Below are positions 31,920 through 42,660 of a stretch of DNA of 64,000 nucleotides, in pieces. Origin of the DNA: Ryuthela nishihirai (lineage: Eukaryota > Arthropoda > Arachnida > Araneae > Heptathelidae); NCBI GenBank assembly GCA_038380435.1, contig JAWZYU010000011.1, positions 79,481,501-79,545,500 of the forward strand. Direction: 5' to 3'. Under the pieces are notes generated by a model. That model searched no databases. It was given only the letters and a program-made list of their open reading frames with translations, and was not told the origin of the DNA. Numbering within the stretch: position 1 is the stretch's first letter; every line of letters starts with the position of its first letter. The position numbers and the translations under genes were made by a program.

Positions 31920-33290
31920 CGAGAAATATCGTTTGTTACATACACCACACGTAGGCTTTTCTCTTTGACCAAGAGAAAATAAAATTTTAAATCCCACTAG
32001 GTGGAAATCTTTTTGTTATAAATAAAACAGATATCACTTATCTTTCATGTGAACACGATGATGTACTTTTAGATATCTCTTACATGACAATCCTTTGCTA
32101 CGTATACCGCAGATATAAGGCTCCTTTTGTATGGGTCATATAATGAGAGTTTAAACAACTACTCCATGAAAATGCTTTGTTACAAATACCACAGGCATGC
32201 GACTTCTCTAATGTATAGGCCAGACAATGAGATTTTAAATAGCTTCTCTGTGAAACACCCTGGTTGCATATTTCACAGATATACGGCTTCTCTTTCATGT
32301 GGATACAATAATGAGTGTTTAAACCACAACTCTGGAAATCCTTTGTCACATATACCACAGAAGTGCTATCTTTTATGTGAAGACGATGTCCATTCAGGTT
32401 GCATTTACTGAAAATCCTTTGTTGCATATACACCTATGAGGCTTCTCTTTCGTATGAGCTAGATAATAATTTAAATGGCTACTCTGTGAAAATCCTTTGT
32501 TACATATTCCACAGGTGTTGGGCTTCTCTTCATGTGAGTGAGAAAATGAGATTTTAAACGGATAAGCTGTGAAAATGCTTTATTACATATACTACAGATA
32601 TGGGGCTTCTCTTTTGTGTGAACCCGATGATGCACTTCCAAGTTGCCCTTACATGAAAATCCTTTGTTACATATAGTACAGATATGGGGCTTCTCTTTTG
32701 TGTGAACACGGTGATGTACATTGAGACTGCTTTTAGATGAAAATCCTTTGTTACATGTACTACAGATATGGGTCTTCTCTTTTGTGTGGGTTCGATAATG
32801 ACGTTTTAAAGAGCTACTCTGTGAAAATCCTTTGTTACATATACTACAGATATGAGGCTCCTCTTTCGTATGGGTTCGATAATGACGTTTTAAAGAGCCA
32901 CTCTGTGAAAATCCTTTGTTACACATACTACAGATATGAGGCTCCTCTTTCGTGTGGGTTCGATAATGACGTTTTAAAGTGCTATTCTCTGAAAATCCTT
33001 TGTTACATATACTACAGATATGGGGTTTCTCTTTCGTGTGAGTTCGATAATGACATTTTAAAGAGGAACTTTGTGAAAATCCTTTATTACATATACTACA
33101 GATATGATGCTTCTCTTTTGTGTCAGTCAGATGATATTTTAAATGGCTACTCCATGAAAATCCTTTATTACATATTTTACAAGTATAAGGCTTCTCTTTC
33201 TTGTAGAGAGTATTAAGCATATTTAAATTGTTTCCTGGTAAATATTTGACAGATATGAGAAGCTTGTTTTTGTACAGTGAATAATGCAAT
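31920..33290 (-). pseudogene. C2H2 zinc-finger array protein, single exon, 3' half broken
   Basis: Read right to left, the open frame 33289-32471 (272 residues) contains eight tandem C-x2-C-x12-H-x3-H fingers with the core [11 protein letters not shown]. They are joined by THTKEKPH linkers instead of the usual TGEKPY. Finger 1 has lost its last His (HLTDT). Two linkers read KEEPH. A frameshift near 32545 leads to a further ~6 degraded fingers: near 32510 (HLNYYLAH), 32420, 32330, 32270 (YICEICNQGVSQRSYLKSH), 32200 (HACGICNKAFSWSS) and 32110, then remnants to about 31920. A ghost finger lies before finger 1. Helix residues -1/3/6 of fingers 2 to 8: Q/S/C, E/T/R, Q/S/R, Q/S/R, S/S/V, C/N/V, Q/R/S. 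Proteins of this type bind DNA in the nucleus. No KRAB, BTB or other effector domain is seen. The eight-finger frame could still be expressed. Confidence 0.85.
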
Positions 33291-34118
33291 GCAATAAAAA
33301 ATGGTGTCTAGCTAAAAATTCTTTGCTATAAATTTAAAGTTATGAGGTATATCACTGTTTTATGTAAAAAGGTTTTTATTTTTAATTATATGTGTTGTCT
33401 ATCATTTGTAACAAGGTTTCAAAGTAATGAGAAATTATGTTAGGGTTTAAAATACTATTCAATTTCATTTTATTTTTACACGCATATTATTATGTACAAA
33501 ACCATTTAAAATTATTTTGTTTAGCACTTTTCATAAAATTGTGTATCTATAAATTTTTTCATATTATCATATCTAATATCACAATTGGCTTTAGATTGAT
33601 TTCATCTTAAAAATCCTTTGCTTCTCAATTCATAAAAAGGAAATTAATCTTTTATGTGGTGATGGCAATGAATTCGATAATTAAATTTTAATATTTTGTT
33701 ACAAGTGAAATACTTCCTTAGAAGTGTGATCAATACACCAACTGATGATCACAATTCAGTAATCTAAACAGCATATTAAGATTCAAATAATTGATTCATA
33801 TTTGGACGACTTCATATTTGTTTTACATTTTTCGCCATAGCACTTGAGAAATAATTATAGGTCCACTAGGAATAAAAATCCGAATCAAACTTCAATTTTC
33901 ATAATCTAAAAATTCAAATAATAAAACAGAGACAACAGATTAAAAAACGTATGAAATATATATGGTAAAGCTAAAACCTATTTTCAAAAATATCAGAGAC
34001 ATAAAGTTATAAGAAACTTTTGTAATGAAGCATTTGACAGCAGTGACAAAATTCCCTAAAAAAGGGAGAAATTTAAGTATTACAGTTTTTGATTTCATGT
34101 AGTAAATGGTCTGTAAAT
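33291..34118. other. AT-rich spacer, nothing recognised
   Basis: Upstream side of the zinc-finger array. No exon with an effector domain was found here in any frame. Confidence 0.45.
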
Positions 34119-37100
34119 GGTAGCTAGGCATAAACTGGAATGAGAGCTGTGTACCAATCCCTAGTGATGATGCACAGAACCGGCCAAGGTCCAGCACCTA
34201 ATGTCTGACCCCGCCTTCTCGTGGTGCAGGCCGTTACTACCTTTCAAAAGAGATATTCTCTTTTGGAAGGGAACGGAAGGAGAGAGCTGCCAGTTCAGTA
34301 TGGCCTACTGATCTGGTCATCTATGGCAACTTTTTTCTTTTTATACCTACTAGACTGGACTTGTTTATGGATTTGAGCTTGATTATGGATCCTGGACTTG
34401 CTGCACTGGTGGGCCTCTGTTGAGAGAGAATCTGCTGCTGTGTTTTCTGTTTGCTTCTGGGTTGCCAGCCCTAAGTGAACAGAGGCATGGGATACTTTAT
34501 ATCAGCTGGTGGATAATCCTAATCAGAGGCCATTGCAGGTACCTGAACCTTACTTAGCTAGTTGGGCATCGTCAAGCCTAAAGTAGAATAATGTCTCATG
34601 CAGGCCATATGGCTCTTGAAAAAGTCCACTTGAAAAGGTGTTGCCTGAAGTTCCTACCATGGGCTTGGTAGTAACCTACCAGTTACTACCATCGGTGACT
34701 TCAGCATTTAGCAAAAGAGGAACAGGTCTTTGCCCCTTGCCTGCGATCAGTGGGCTGTTTGATATTATTGGCCCTACCACTTTCTTTAAAAATCCTACTA
34801 ATCATTTTCTCTCTGCAGGAACGTGAGGACATTACATAGAGATTATTCTCTTGATGTCCTCACGCAGGAATTCCAGCGTTATAACCTAGATATTCTAGGC
34901 TTGCAAGAGACAAGATGGATAGGTAAAGGTGAGATACTTAAAAATAATTTTAAATTTCTCTTTACAGGGAGGGAGGTTGAAAGCTTCACCAAGGCGTGGG
35001 TCTGCTGCTCAGCAGACATGCAAGTGATGCTCTTCTAGGATATGAGTGCATTAATGAAAGGTTTCTTACAGCAAAATTTCAGACAAGTATTAAAGACTTG
35101 AATGTTATCTGCTGTTATGCCCCCACTGAGGATGCCAATGGGGATGTGAAGGATAGGTTTTACGGACAATTTCAGGATATTTTGAATTCTGTCAAGAAAG
35201 GAGGTATTACTCTTGTTCTAGGTGACTTCAATGCCAAAGTTGATACTGACTCTGACCTTCGGGGAGGGGTGATAGGCCCTTTTGGTATTGGTAGATGCAA
35301 TGGCAATGGGCAACGTCTCCTACAGGTAAGTAAACAATGGTTTCAGAATAACTAACACATATTACAAACACCGCGACATACATAAGTACACATGGGTTTC
35401 ACCTGATGGGCTGCATAAGAATATGATTGATTATATATTAATTAACAGCAAATGGGCTAGTTCTGTTAGGAATACTAGGGCATATAGGGGAGCTGAAATT
35501 GGATCTGACCATTACCTTGTTAAAAGTGTCTTGGAACTCAAACTTAAAAAGTGTTGTGCTAAAGTTAAAAAATTTACCCTTAATACTGAAGCTCTGAAAG
35601 ACCCAGTTATAGATAAAGCTTACCATGATAGTTTACTTAGTCATTATGACAGTCATGGTTCGCTTACTACTGAAGTTGAAGAAGAATGGGGCCGTTTTAA
35701 ACAGGCTTTTTTTGGAAACTAACAGTACACTTTTAGGAAAAAAGGAGCAGAGGAGACAGAATTATTTGAGTGATAAGGCACTTGGGATTATTTCAGAAAC
35801 TAGGAACTGCAGGAATGTCCTTAATCAACACCCTACAAGTCCCAATAGAAAGGACTACATAGAGCTTAATAAACATCTAAAGAATCAGTTAGCTACTGAT
35901 AAGAATCTTTGGCTTGATGGCTTGGCTGATAAAGCTGAGGAAGCACAACAGCAAAGAGCTGTACCAGATAGCTAATGTTTTATATGGTAGAAAACGGGAA
36001 GGCATTCAAGGATTGAAGGATAAACAAGGTAAGGTTATAGAAGGGGAGGATTCTGTCATGGCTAGGTGGGCCGAACATTTCAATGATGTTCTAAACAATG
36101 TAGTTAGTTCTACTCCCATTGTTTGTAATGATGATAAATGTATTGGGGGCTTTAATGTTGGCTCTATAACACAATTTGAAGTTATTTTGGCTGTTTCTAA
36201 ACTTAAACTTCATAAATCCCCAGGGGTAGATGAAATTACTACAGAAATGCTTAGAGCTGGGAATGTTTCGGTTACCGCTTGGATGACTTAAATTTTGAAT
36301 ATTTTTATGATAAAGGCATGGTTCCTAAGGATTTTACCAGAGCTATTATTATCCCTATTTTCAAAAAAGGTGATCGCAGTTCTTGTGATAACTATAGGGG
36401 TATCAGCCTACTCTTTGTTCCAGGTAAAGTTCTTTCCATGATTGTGCTTAACAGAATTAAGAATCTGGTTGAAAGTCAATTGCGTGATGAGCAATGTGGA
36501 TTCAGAAGTGGTAGGGGATATGTGGATCACATATTTTCACTTAGGCAGATTCTTCAGAAATGTTTAGAGTTTCAGAAACCTTCGGTTGCTAGCTTTGTTG
36601 ATTTCAAAAAGGCTTTCGACTCCGTTGATCGTCATAATTTGTGGTTGATTGGAGATCATATGGTATACCTGACAAGTTAGTTAACATAATGAAAGCTCTC
36701 TATAATATCAATGAGTTGTATGTGAGAGCTGGTAAGGCTTGTAACAATTGGTTTAGCATTACTTCTGGTGTTCGACAAGGGTGCATTTTGTCTCCTTTTC
36801 TCTTTAGTTAGGTTATTGATTATGTTATGCGAAATTCACTTGAAGGGAAAGATTTTGGCCTTAAATGGGCTGGAGATACTAAAATTTCTGATTTAGATTA
36901 TGCTGATGATTTAGCCATTTTGGCAAATGTTGTTGATGAGATGAACTCTTTCATTCGAGCTGTTGATGAGACTGGTAGTAGAGTAGGTTTGGTTATAAAC
37001 AGAGAGAACTAAAGTGATTAAAATTGGTCAGTCAAGTTTTTTGATTCAGTTCATCTGAATGGTTGCAGTCTTGAGCAGGTGTCACAGTTTAATTACTTGA

Positions 37101-37695
37101 GAGCTATGTAACAGATACTGGTGATGTGCGGCATTAGATTAACAGGTGAATAGGGATTGCTGCCTGGACTTTTAAAAATCTACGGAGATTGTGGAAAAAT
37201 AGGCGTATACACCTAAAGACTAAAATTAGATGTATAATAGTTTGGTTCTTTCTAGGGTTAGTTATGGCAGTGAAACTTGGACAGTTTGTAAACATGATAA
37301 CAGGAAACTAGATGCATTTGATTTTAGATGCTTACGCAGTATCTTGGGCATTAGGTGGTTCAACTTTGTAACTAATGATGAGGTTAGGCAAAGGAGTCAG
37401 CAACCTCCTTTAAGCAGCATATTGTGCAGAGAGAGACTATGCTGGTTTGGCCATGATGCCCATATGAATAATTATAGATTGGCGAATAGGGTTATGAACA
37501 GTGTGCCTAAAGGCCTCAGAAAGAAGGGGAGACCTAGGATGCGGTGGACAGACAATGTCAAACAGGACCTTGTTAGAATTGTGCAGTGGCCAGATGCAGT
37601 AGATGTAGCTGAGGACAGATATGCTTGGAGAATTAAACTGCACGGTCTGGTTGGGCCTCCGTACCCCATGGCTGCTTGAGGATGAGGATAATGAC
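34119..37695 (+). mobile_element. RTE-like non-LTR retrotransposon, copy C
   Basis: Carries the longest 5' leader here (GGTAGCTAGGCATAAACTGG..., AGCACCTAATGTCTGACCCCGCC), confirmed by copy D on the other strand. It has an extra ~90 bases before the endonuclease (34575-34700) compared with A and B, so it is a separate subfamily. Ends GGCTGCTTGAGGATGAGGATAATGA. The tail is short and the copy is dead. Confidence 0.92.
34640..37679 (+). pseudogene. APE endonuclease-reverse transcriptase gene of LINE copy C, broken
   Basis: Endonuclease blocks: VRTLHRDYSLDVLTQEFQ (34823), LDILGLQETRW, GYECINERFLTAKFQ (35040), DFNAKVDTDSDL (35223), MIDYILINSKWASS (35423), GSDHY (about 35503). RT blocks: SPGVDEITTEML (36220), NYRGISLLF (36390), FVDFKKAFDSVD (36593), RQGCILSPFLFS (36773), YADDLAIL (36899). 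The C-terminal ETWTVCKHDNRK and GRPRMRWTDNVKQDL blocks run to 37679. The sequence keeps GAT TTT GGC (36851) where copies A and B have a stop. It is broken by about eight frameshifts or stops, for example at 35038, 35355, 35720, 36290 and 36680. Confidence 0.88.
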
Positions 37696-38082
37696 AAGTT
37701 TACCTTGGAAATTCATTAATGACACACTTGTTTTCCCAATAACATTAACACTTTTCTCAAGTGGGTGAAAGATAAATTCAAATCTTCCTAAGTTTCAGAA
37801 ACAATATTTTTGCTGAGAAAAAGCAGTGTAAAAGTTTAGCGATCAAGTCACAGTTAGCGAATACTAACATTAACAACTGACCCTTTGCCCGATTACACCT
37901 GCTCCACTGTTCATGGTTATCATTCCATTTTTGCTCCTTACGATTAGTATTGAATAATATAACTTCTAATTAATTTTAAGTAGAATTCAAAATTTAAAAC
38001 ATTAAAATTAAAAGAGTGTTGCGTATTTTTTTAAAGGTTAAGAATTAATTTTATATATTAAATAATATTTAAATAAAGTCCA
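37696..38082. other. AT-rich spacer, nothing recognised
   Basis: Lies between LINE C and a SINE2. No gene found. Confidence 0.4.
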
Positions 38083-38265
38083 TGGCAAAGTGGTTAGCAT
38101 GCAGTCTACTGATCTAAGGGACATGGGTTCAAGGATTGGGCACGGATGTATGTATCATTTTTCTGCCATCCTTACAGATCTTCTACTATGGTATATAAAC
38201 TACCAGGCTCCTGTCTGACCTTTGTGGCAAGCAGCTGCTTGAGGGGGTATTTTATTATAATTTAT
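38083..38265 (+). mobile_element. SINE2, near full length
   Basis: Head TGGCAAAGTGGTTAGCATGC, CTACTGATCTAAGGGACATGGGTTCAAGG (B box altered to GGTTCAAGG), CTACTATGGTATATAAACTACC and tail CTGACCTTTGTGGCAAGCAGCTGCTTGAGGG. The A/T-rich 3' run is TATTTTATTATAATTTATTT. Confidence 0.9.
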
Positions 38266-38375
38266 TTGAAGTCATTTGCTTCACTGTTATATTCTCTAAC
38301 TGGGAATAGGATAAAACTTGTCTAGTGCTGAGCAAGATACGAACCCACAACTTCCAGATAAAAAATTTTTTGGGG

Positions 38376-38738
38376 TTGTTTTAACTCTAAGCAGCACTCT
38401 TTTTGCACACAATGGGCTAAATGGCCAGGTCACAAGGACCCAAAAGGCTCAGAGATGGTTAGGGGAGGGAATTCACTGGAACAGGTGTTGGGAGATAGAT
38501 GATAGTTTCCCTTCAAAGCCATCCAGAGTATTATTTAATGTGCACAGTGGCCAGGGTCACAGTTAACGTCTGATCAGATGAAATGCGGCTTTCCAAACTC
38601 ATTGGTGTCCCGTAATGACCATGGGCAGAGTGGGAAGTTTTGCAGAGATAAATCTCAGCACTGACCCAGCTGGGACTCAAACCTGGGAACTGTAGATTAA
38701 GTGCCTGGCACTCTACCGACAAAGCCCACCCCTTCCCC
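38376..38738 (-). mobile_element. SINE1, near full length
   Basis: The 3' tail (TTGTTTTAACTCTAAGCAGC) lies on the left and the tRNA-like head (CCTGGCACTCTACCGACAAAGCC) on the right. The B box is GGTTTGAGTCC, one change from consensus. The body is complete, with a short deletion near 38570. Confidence 0.9.
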
Positions 38739-38767
38739 TCAAGAAGATTAATAAACATATTATTCTA

Positions 38768-39941
38768 CACACACCGGCACTGAATTAGAAACCTTTATGC
38801 AGATGTACGTAAATTTCACTTGTGCAGTGTATATGCAAAATATGTGGTCACATGCATCATCACGTGATCTAGGCAACATTTAAGAATGAGGCTTGTCAGT
38901 AGTGTTGTTCACAATAGGAAAAACAAAGGATCTTTCATGGTTCGTTAAAGGGCTTATTTGGGCGCCTGTCTGGCTGGAGTGACGATTTTAAAAACAACAG
39001 AGTTGACTGGTTTCTCAAAAGGTGAGATATCTTGGATTTTAATCAGTGGAAAAATAACCCACACTGCTTGTCTAAGAGGCATAAGTGTGGCGCAACAACA
39101 ATCTGTCAGGAACAAGATCGCCATCGTCTGAGAATGCTTGTACGGAGAAACAGGACTTCCTGTGTGCAGCAATTGACCAAAGCATTCAATGAAGGTTGTT
39201 TCTGACCAATATCTCAGTGAACTATGCACAGGGAATTGAAGAGGATCGATATTAGCAGTCGCATGCATATATGGAAACCACTGATTTCTGCGAAGAACCA
39301 GACAGTTCATCTACAGTGGTGTCAGGAACACCATGACTAGACACTGGAAAAAAAATCATGTGGTCTGAGTTGCGGGTACACATTGTTCTGTACCGACGGT
39401 AGGCAGAGAGTTTGGTGGGATCCCCATGAAGCAAATGGATCCTGCTTGCCTTGTTAACACAACTGAAGGTTCTGGAGGTGGTGTCGGACACGTTCTGTTG
39501 GTACAGAACAGAATGAGTTCCCTGATATTTCTGGAAGGTTGGGTGTCCTCCAAGGATTATCTGAACATTCTTGCTGATCAAGTCTATCATACAATGTTGA
39601 CTTTTTTGTCCAGCAGGTGATGGCTGTTTCATGGACGACAATGCTTTAGTCAATTGTGCAAGATGTGTTTCAGCAAGCATACAGCGACTTCCACCATCTT
39701 CCCTGGCCACCACAATGTCCAGATCTAAACCACATCGAGAATGTATGGGACATGTTAGAAGAAGAGATCTGGGAGCAAAGTCCTCTTCCATTAAAGACTG
39801 GTGAACACCTGGTGTGCTGGAGATGTAAAGGCACTCCAACACCTTAGGGAATCCATGCCATACTGCATGCATTCTGCAATTCTTGCTAAAGGAGGTCCAA
39901 CTTGGTATTGAATAAAAGTTTCTAATTCAGCAGCCAGTGTG
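38768..39941 (+). mobile_element. Tc1-like DNA transposon (1.17 kb) with inverted ends
   Basis: Left end CACACACCGGCACTGAATTAGAAACC follows TA (38766-38767). The right end is GTTTCTAATTCAGCAGCCAGTGTG followed by TA (39942-39943). Inverted ends of ~30 bases match except for small indels. TA duplication and total length fit Tc1/mariner. The transposase inside is dead. Confidence 0.9.
38945..39910 (+). pseudogene. Tc1-like transposase remnant
   Basis: In order but in changing frames: an RLRRLVRRN-type helix-turn-helix block (about 39120), QWCQEHHDWTLEKW (about 39312), TDGRQRVWWDPHEAN (about 39395), GGGVGHVLLVQ (39470), IFLEGWVSSKDYLNILADQV (39525), and HLPWPPQCPDLNHIENVWD (about 39695), which holds the last acidic residue of the DDE triad. 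The end KGGPTWY is at about 39890. The middle DDE block (D-N-A) is damaged near 39630. Known role: cut-and-paste transposition at TA sites. Confidence 0.88.
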
Positions 39942-39943
39942 TA

Positions 39944-40886
39944 TATTTACATAGTTTCAAATTTGAAGTTAACAATTCAATCCTAGAAACAGCTGTGGGA
40001 TTTGGCCACACATTTTTTTTTCAAACTTTCCTGATTGATATTGTCTGATCATTACATCCGAAGTCTCCACCTCTTTCCGTGACTTTTAGGTACACTTTTA
40101 TAACTGTCAGGACTTCTCTTCTTCATGTAAGAGCATCGGTTAGCTGAATGTCTTTACTGGATTTTAATTAAGCAACAGTTAATGTACTCAGTGACAAAAC
40201 ATGAACTCAGTATCTCTTGATTAAATATGATATCAAGCCACTTGAACGTTAAAATTAATATCCAAAATTATCTGTACCTTGCCTTTACTGTAAACCCCTG
40301 CATGGAACAAATTATTATCATTATTATAATGAACAACACATCACATAAACAAATAAACTACTTCAATTGGGGGCAGCCTTAATCCACTGCTTCACTGAGA
40401 ACATCCAGTACACACTCCCTGAATGTTATTTTTTTTTGTAAATATACTCCTTGCCGAATTTCATGTTAATATGACTTTCTATCTCAGATTGAATTTATAG
40501 CATTGATAAGTAAAGAGATATAATAGTTAGTTTAGCGATTGGTAGAAATTTACGGGAAGGCTTTAGAGGTTGGGGAAAGACCCATTACTTCTGAACTTTT
40601 CATGTGTTTGTTTCATGTTTTATGTTAGTTTCTTCATGTTTTGTTTTCATGCTGGTTTCTCCAAGTTGCTTCATGTTTTGTTTCTTCATATTGCACCACG
40701 TTTGACATTTTGTCACTGGGCTTTGTATTAATCTTGTTTTCATATTTCCTTTTTTTTATCCTTCACATTTTTATCATCACTTTTTGTCTTTGTTTTTCAA
40801 GCTCAATTTTTTATTTTGGTAACTTGTTTACTTTTGTTATTTTCCTTTTGAATTCTTATTTCCTAGGGCTTTATCGTTATATATAT
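39944..40886. other. AT-rich region flanking the gypsy element, no gene
   Basis: T-rich plus strand with repeated TTCATGTTTTGTTT phrases (40600-40700). It continues after the LTR element at 46773. No recognisable coding sequence. Confidence 0.4.
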
Positions 40887-41413
40887 TGTTACGACAGAAG
40901 GAATCTGGCATCCGAAAGCAAAAAGTATCAGCCAACGAATAAGAACTTTGGGAGAATTTGAAGAACAGTGGAGTGTGCAACGGTCGAGAGTTTGAAAATG
41001 GACGGTTAGCTGTTCTGAGACACTGCGCGTTAAGTATAAAGAATTATCTTTATGTGATGTGTACGCGGGAAGTATAAAAGTGGTATCTTTTATGTGATAT
41101 GTACACGGACGGTCGTATGGTTCTGCTAGTGTGAGTTAGTGAACTAGCACAGGACGATTTTGTTTGTGTATGAAGATGTTCAAGCGACATGGTAATCAAG
41201 TAAAAAGGTAACATTTAGTGGAAAAGACAGAGCTAATGTTGTGTGCTCTGCGCAGGAAGGTTGATGACTTTTGTATGGATAATAGTTGATTTGTTTATAA
41301 GATACTTCATCCATATTTTCTTTGTAACAATTTACCTTGTATTGAATTTGGTTTTAAAATATAGTTTTTAATACTCACGCTCAGTGGCTATCCATTTTTT
41401 GTAATCCGCAACA
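40887..41413 (+). repeat. 5' LTR of gypsy element
   Basis: 527 bases. Contains a ~40-base imperfect tandem duplication (about 41034-41110: AAGTATAAAGAATTATC... and GAAGTATAAAAGTGGTATC...) absent from the 3' LTR. The duplicate creates a better TATA-like box, TATAAAAG at 41073. Ends TAATCCGCAACA. Confidence 0.95.
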
Positions 41414-41415
41414 TT

Positions 41416-41433
41416 TGGTGTCAGAAGTGGGAT
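41416..41433 (+). promoter_or_regulatory. Primer binding site, tRNA-Leu type
   Basis: TGGTGTCAGAAGTGGGAT begins two bases after the LTR. It is complementary to a tRNA 3' end of the form ATCCCACTTCTGACA-CCA, which fits tRNA-Leu as I remember it. Confidence 0.85.
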
Positions 41434-41444
41434 AATTTAATTGA

Positions 41445-42660
41445 ATGCCTTTCACTAGAAGTATGGATGAGTTAATAAAGCTGATGACTGATATGAAAGC
41501 CGATATGGCTATGCAGATGACTGATATTAAAGGTGATATAGGTGAACTTTCTAGTCAAAATAGTGACATAAACAATAAAATAGGTGACCTCGTTAGACAA
41601 AACGATGACATGAAAGCCGAAATGGCCGCACAAAAAACTGAGATGAGAGCTGAAGTGGCTTCTCAAATTGCTAAGATTTCTGATAAATGTAAGGACATTA
41701 TGACCGAACTAAATAGGGTAAAAGATGATCTTGATAGTGTTAAGTTAGATTATGAAATTGAAATTGTAAAAACTGATTGTGAACGCCAGTTTCAGATTTT
41801 GAGAAATGAAATGATATCTTCTGCTTGTGATAATAGTAATTCTAGTGAAAATAATGTTATTACACATATCGCTAGAAATATATAACTAAACCTTCTACAT
41901 ATGATGGTCAATCATCTTGGACAGTATTTAAAACACAATTTGAAGCTATCGCTAGAGCCAATGAGTGGAATGAATTCCAAAAGGCCAGTTTTCTTGCAGC
42001 TTCCTTAAGAAATTCTGCTGCGGAAGTTTTGCAGTGTGTTCCAGAAGAAAAAAAGACTTGATTATCAAAGTCTAGTTTCTGCATTAGAACTAGGGTTTGG
42101 TGATAGTTATTTAAAACAATATTATGTGACTCAATTTAAGCATCGCATGCAGAAAAGTGGTGAAACCTTGCAAGAGCTTGCTAGTGATATTGAGCGTCTA
42201 CCTAGATTGGCTTATAGTAACTGTCCACCAGAAATTCAAGGTAACTTAGCTCAATTACAATTTATTGATGCTATTGCTGACCTTGACACTCAACAATCTC
42301 TGAGAATGTTTGAAGGTGAATCCTTACAGTCAGCTGTGGTACATGTTATGAAATACGAGTGCTCCAGGCTTTCCTCCCGAGCGAACAAACACACAGTGAG
42401 ATTTGTGAGTGCAAAAGAAACTGTAGAAAAGGATAATGAAATGAAAGAACTATCCGTTTTGAAAGACATAAGAGGTTCTTCTTCAAAAACTACAACAGAC
42501 CTTCAGTGTTGGAATTGTGGCAAGACCGGACACATTCGTACCAACTGTAATAGGAAACGAATGAGGAGTCCGAGTCCATCTACCAGAGAACAGGATCAGA
42601 GAAACAGAAAATTTGTCAATCTTGCGAGGCAAAGGCTGGCTGTTGATTGGTTGGCCCCAG
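41445..42660 (+). pseudogene. gag of gypsy element, frameshifted
   Basis: The first frame, 41445-41885 (146 residues), is rich in heptad-like repeats (LSSQNSDINNKIGDLVRQND) and probably a coiled coil. After a frameshift the capsid-like part lies at 41880-42460. The zinc knuckle C-WN-C-GKTG-H-IRTN-C (CX2CX4HX4C) is at 42507-42551, followed by a basic Arg/Ser stretch. It would package RNA in cytoplasmic particles. Frame changes near 41880 and 42045 disable it. Confidence 0.85.

Noticed and set aside
32737..33216. 159-codon open frame on the plus strand across the zinc-finger array
   Set aside because: It is the antisense shadow of the 84-base finger repeat: a repeat-periodic reading with no motif of its own.
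39252..39872. 206-codon open frame on the minus strand
   Set aside because: It lies antisense to the Tc1 transposase remnant, whose motifs are all on the plus strand.
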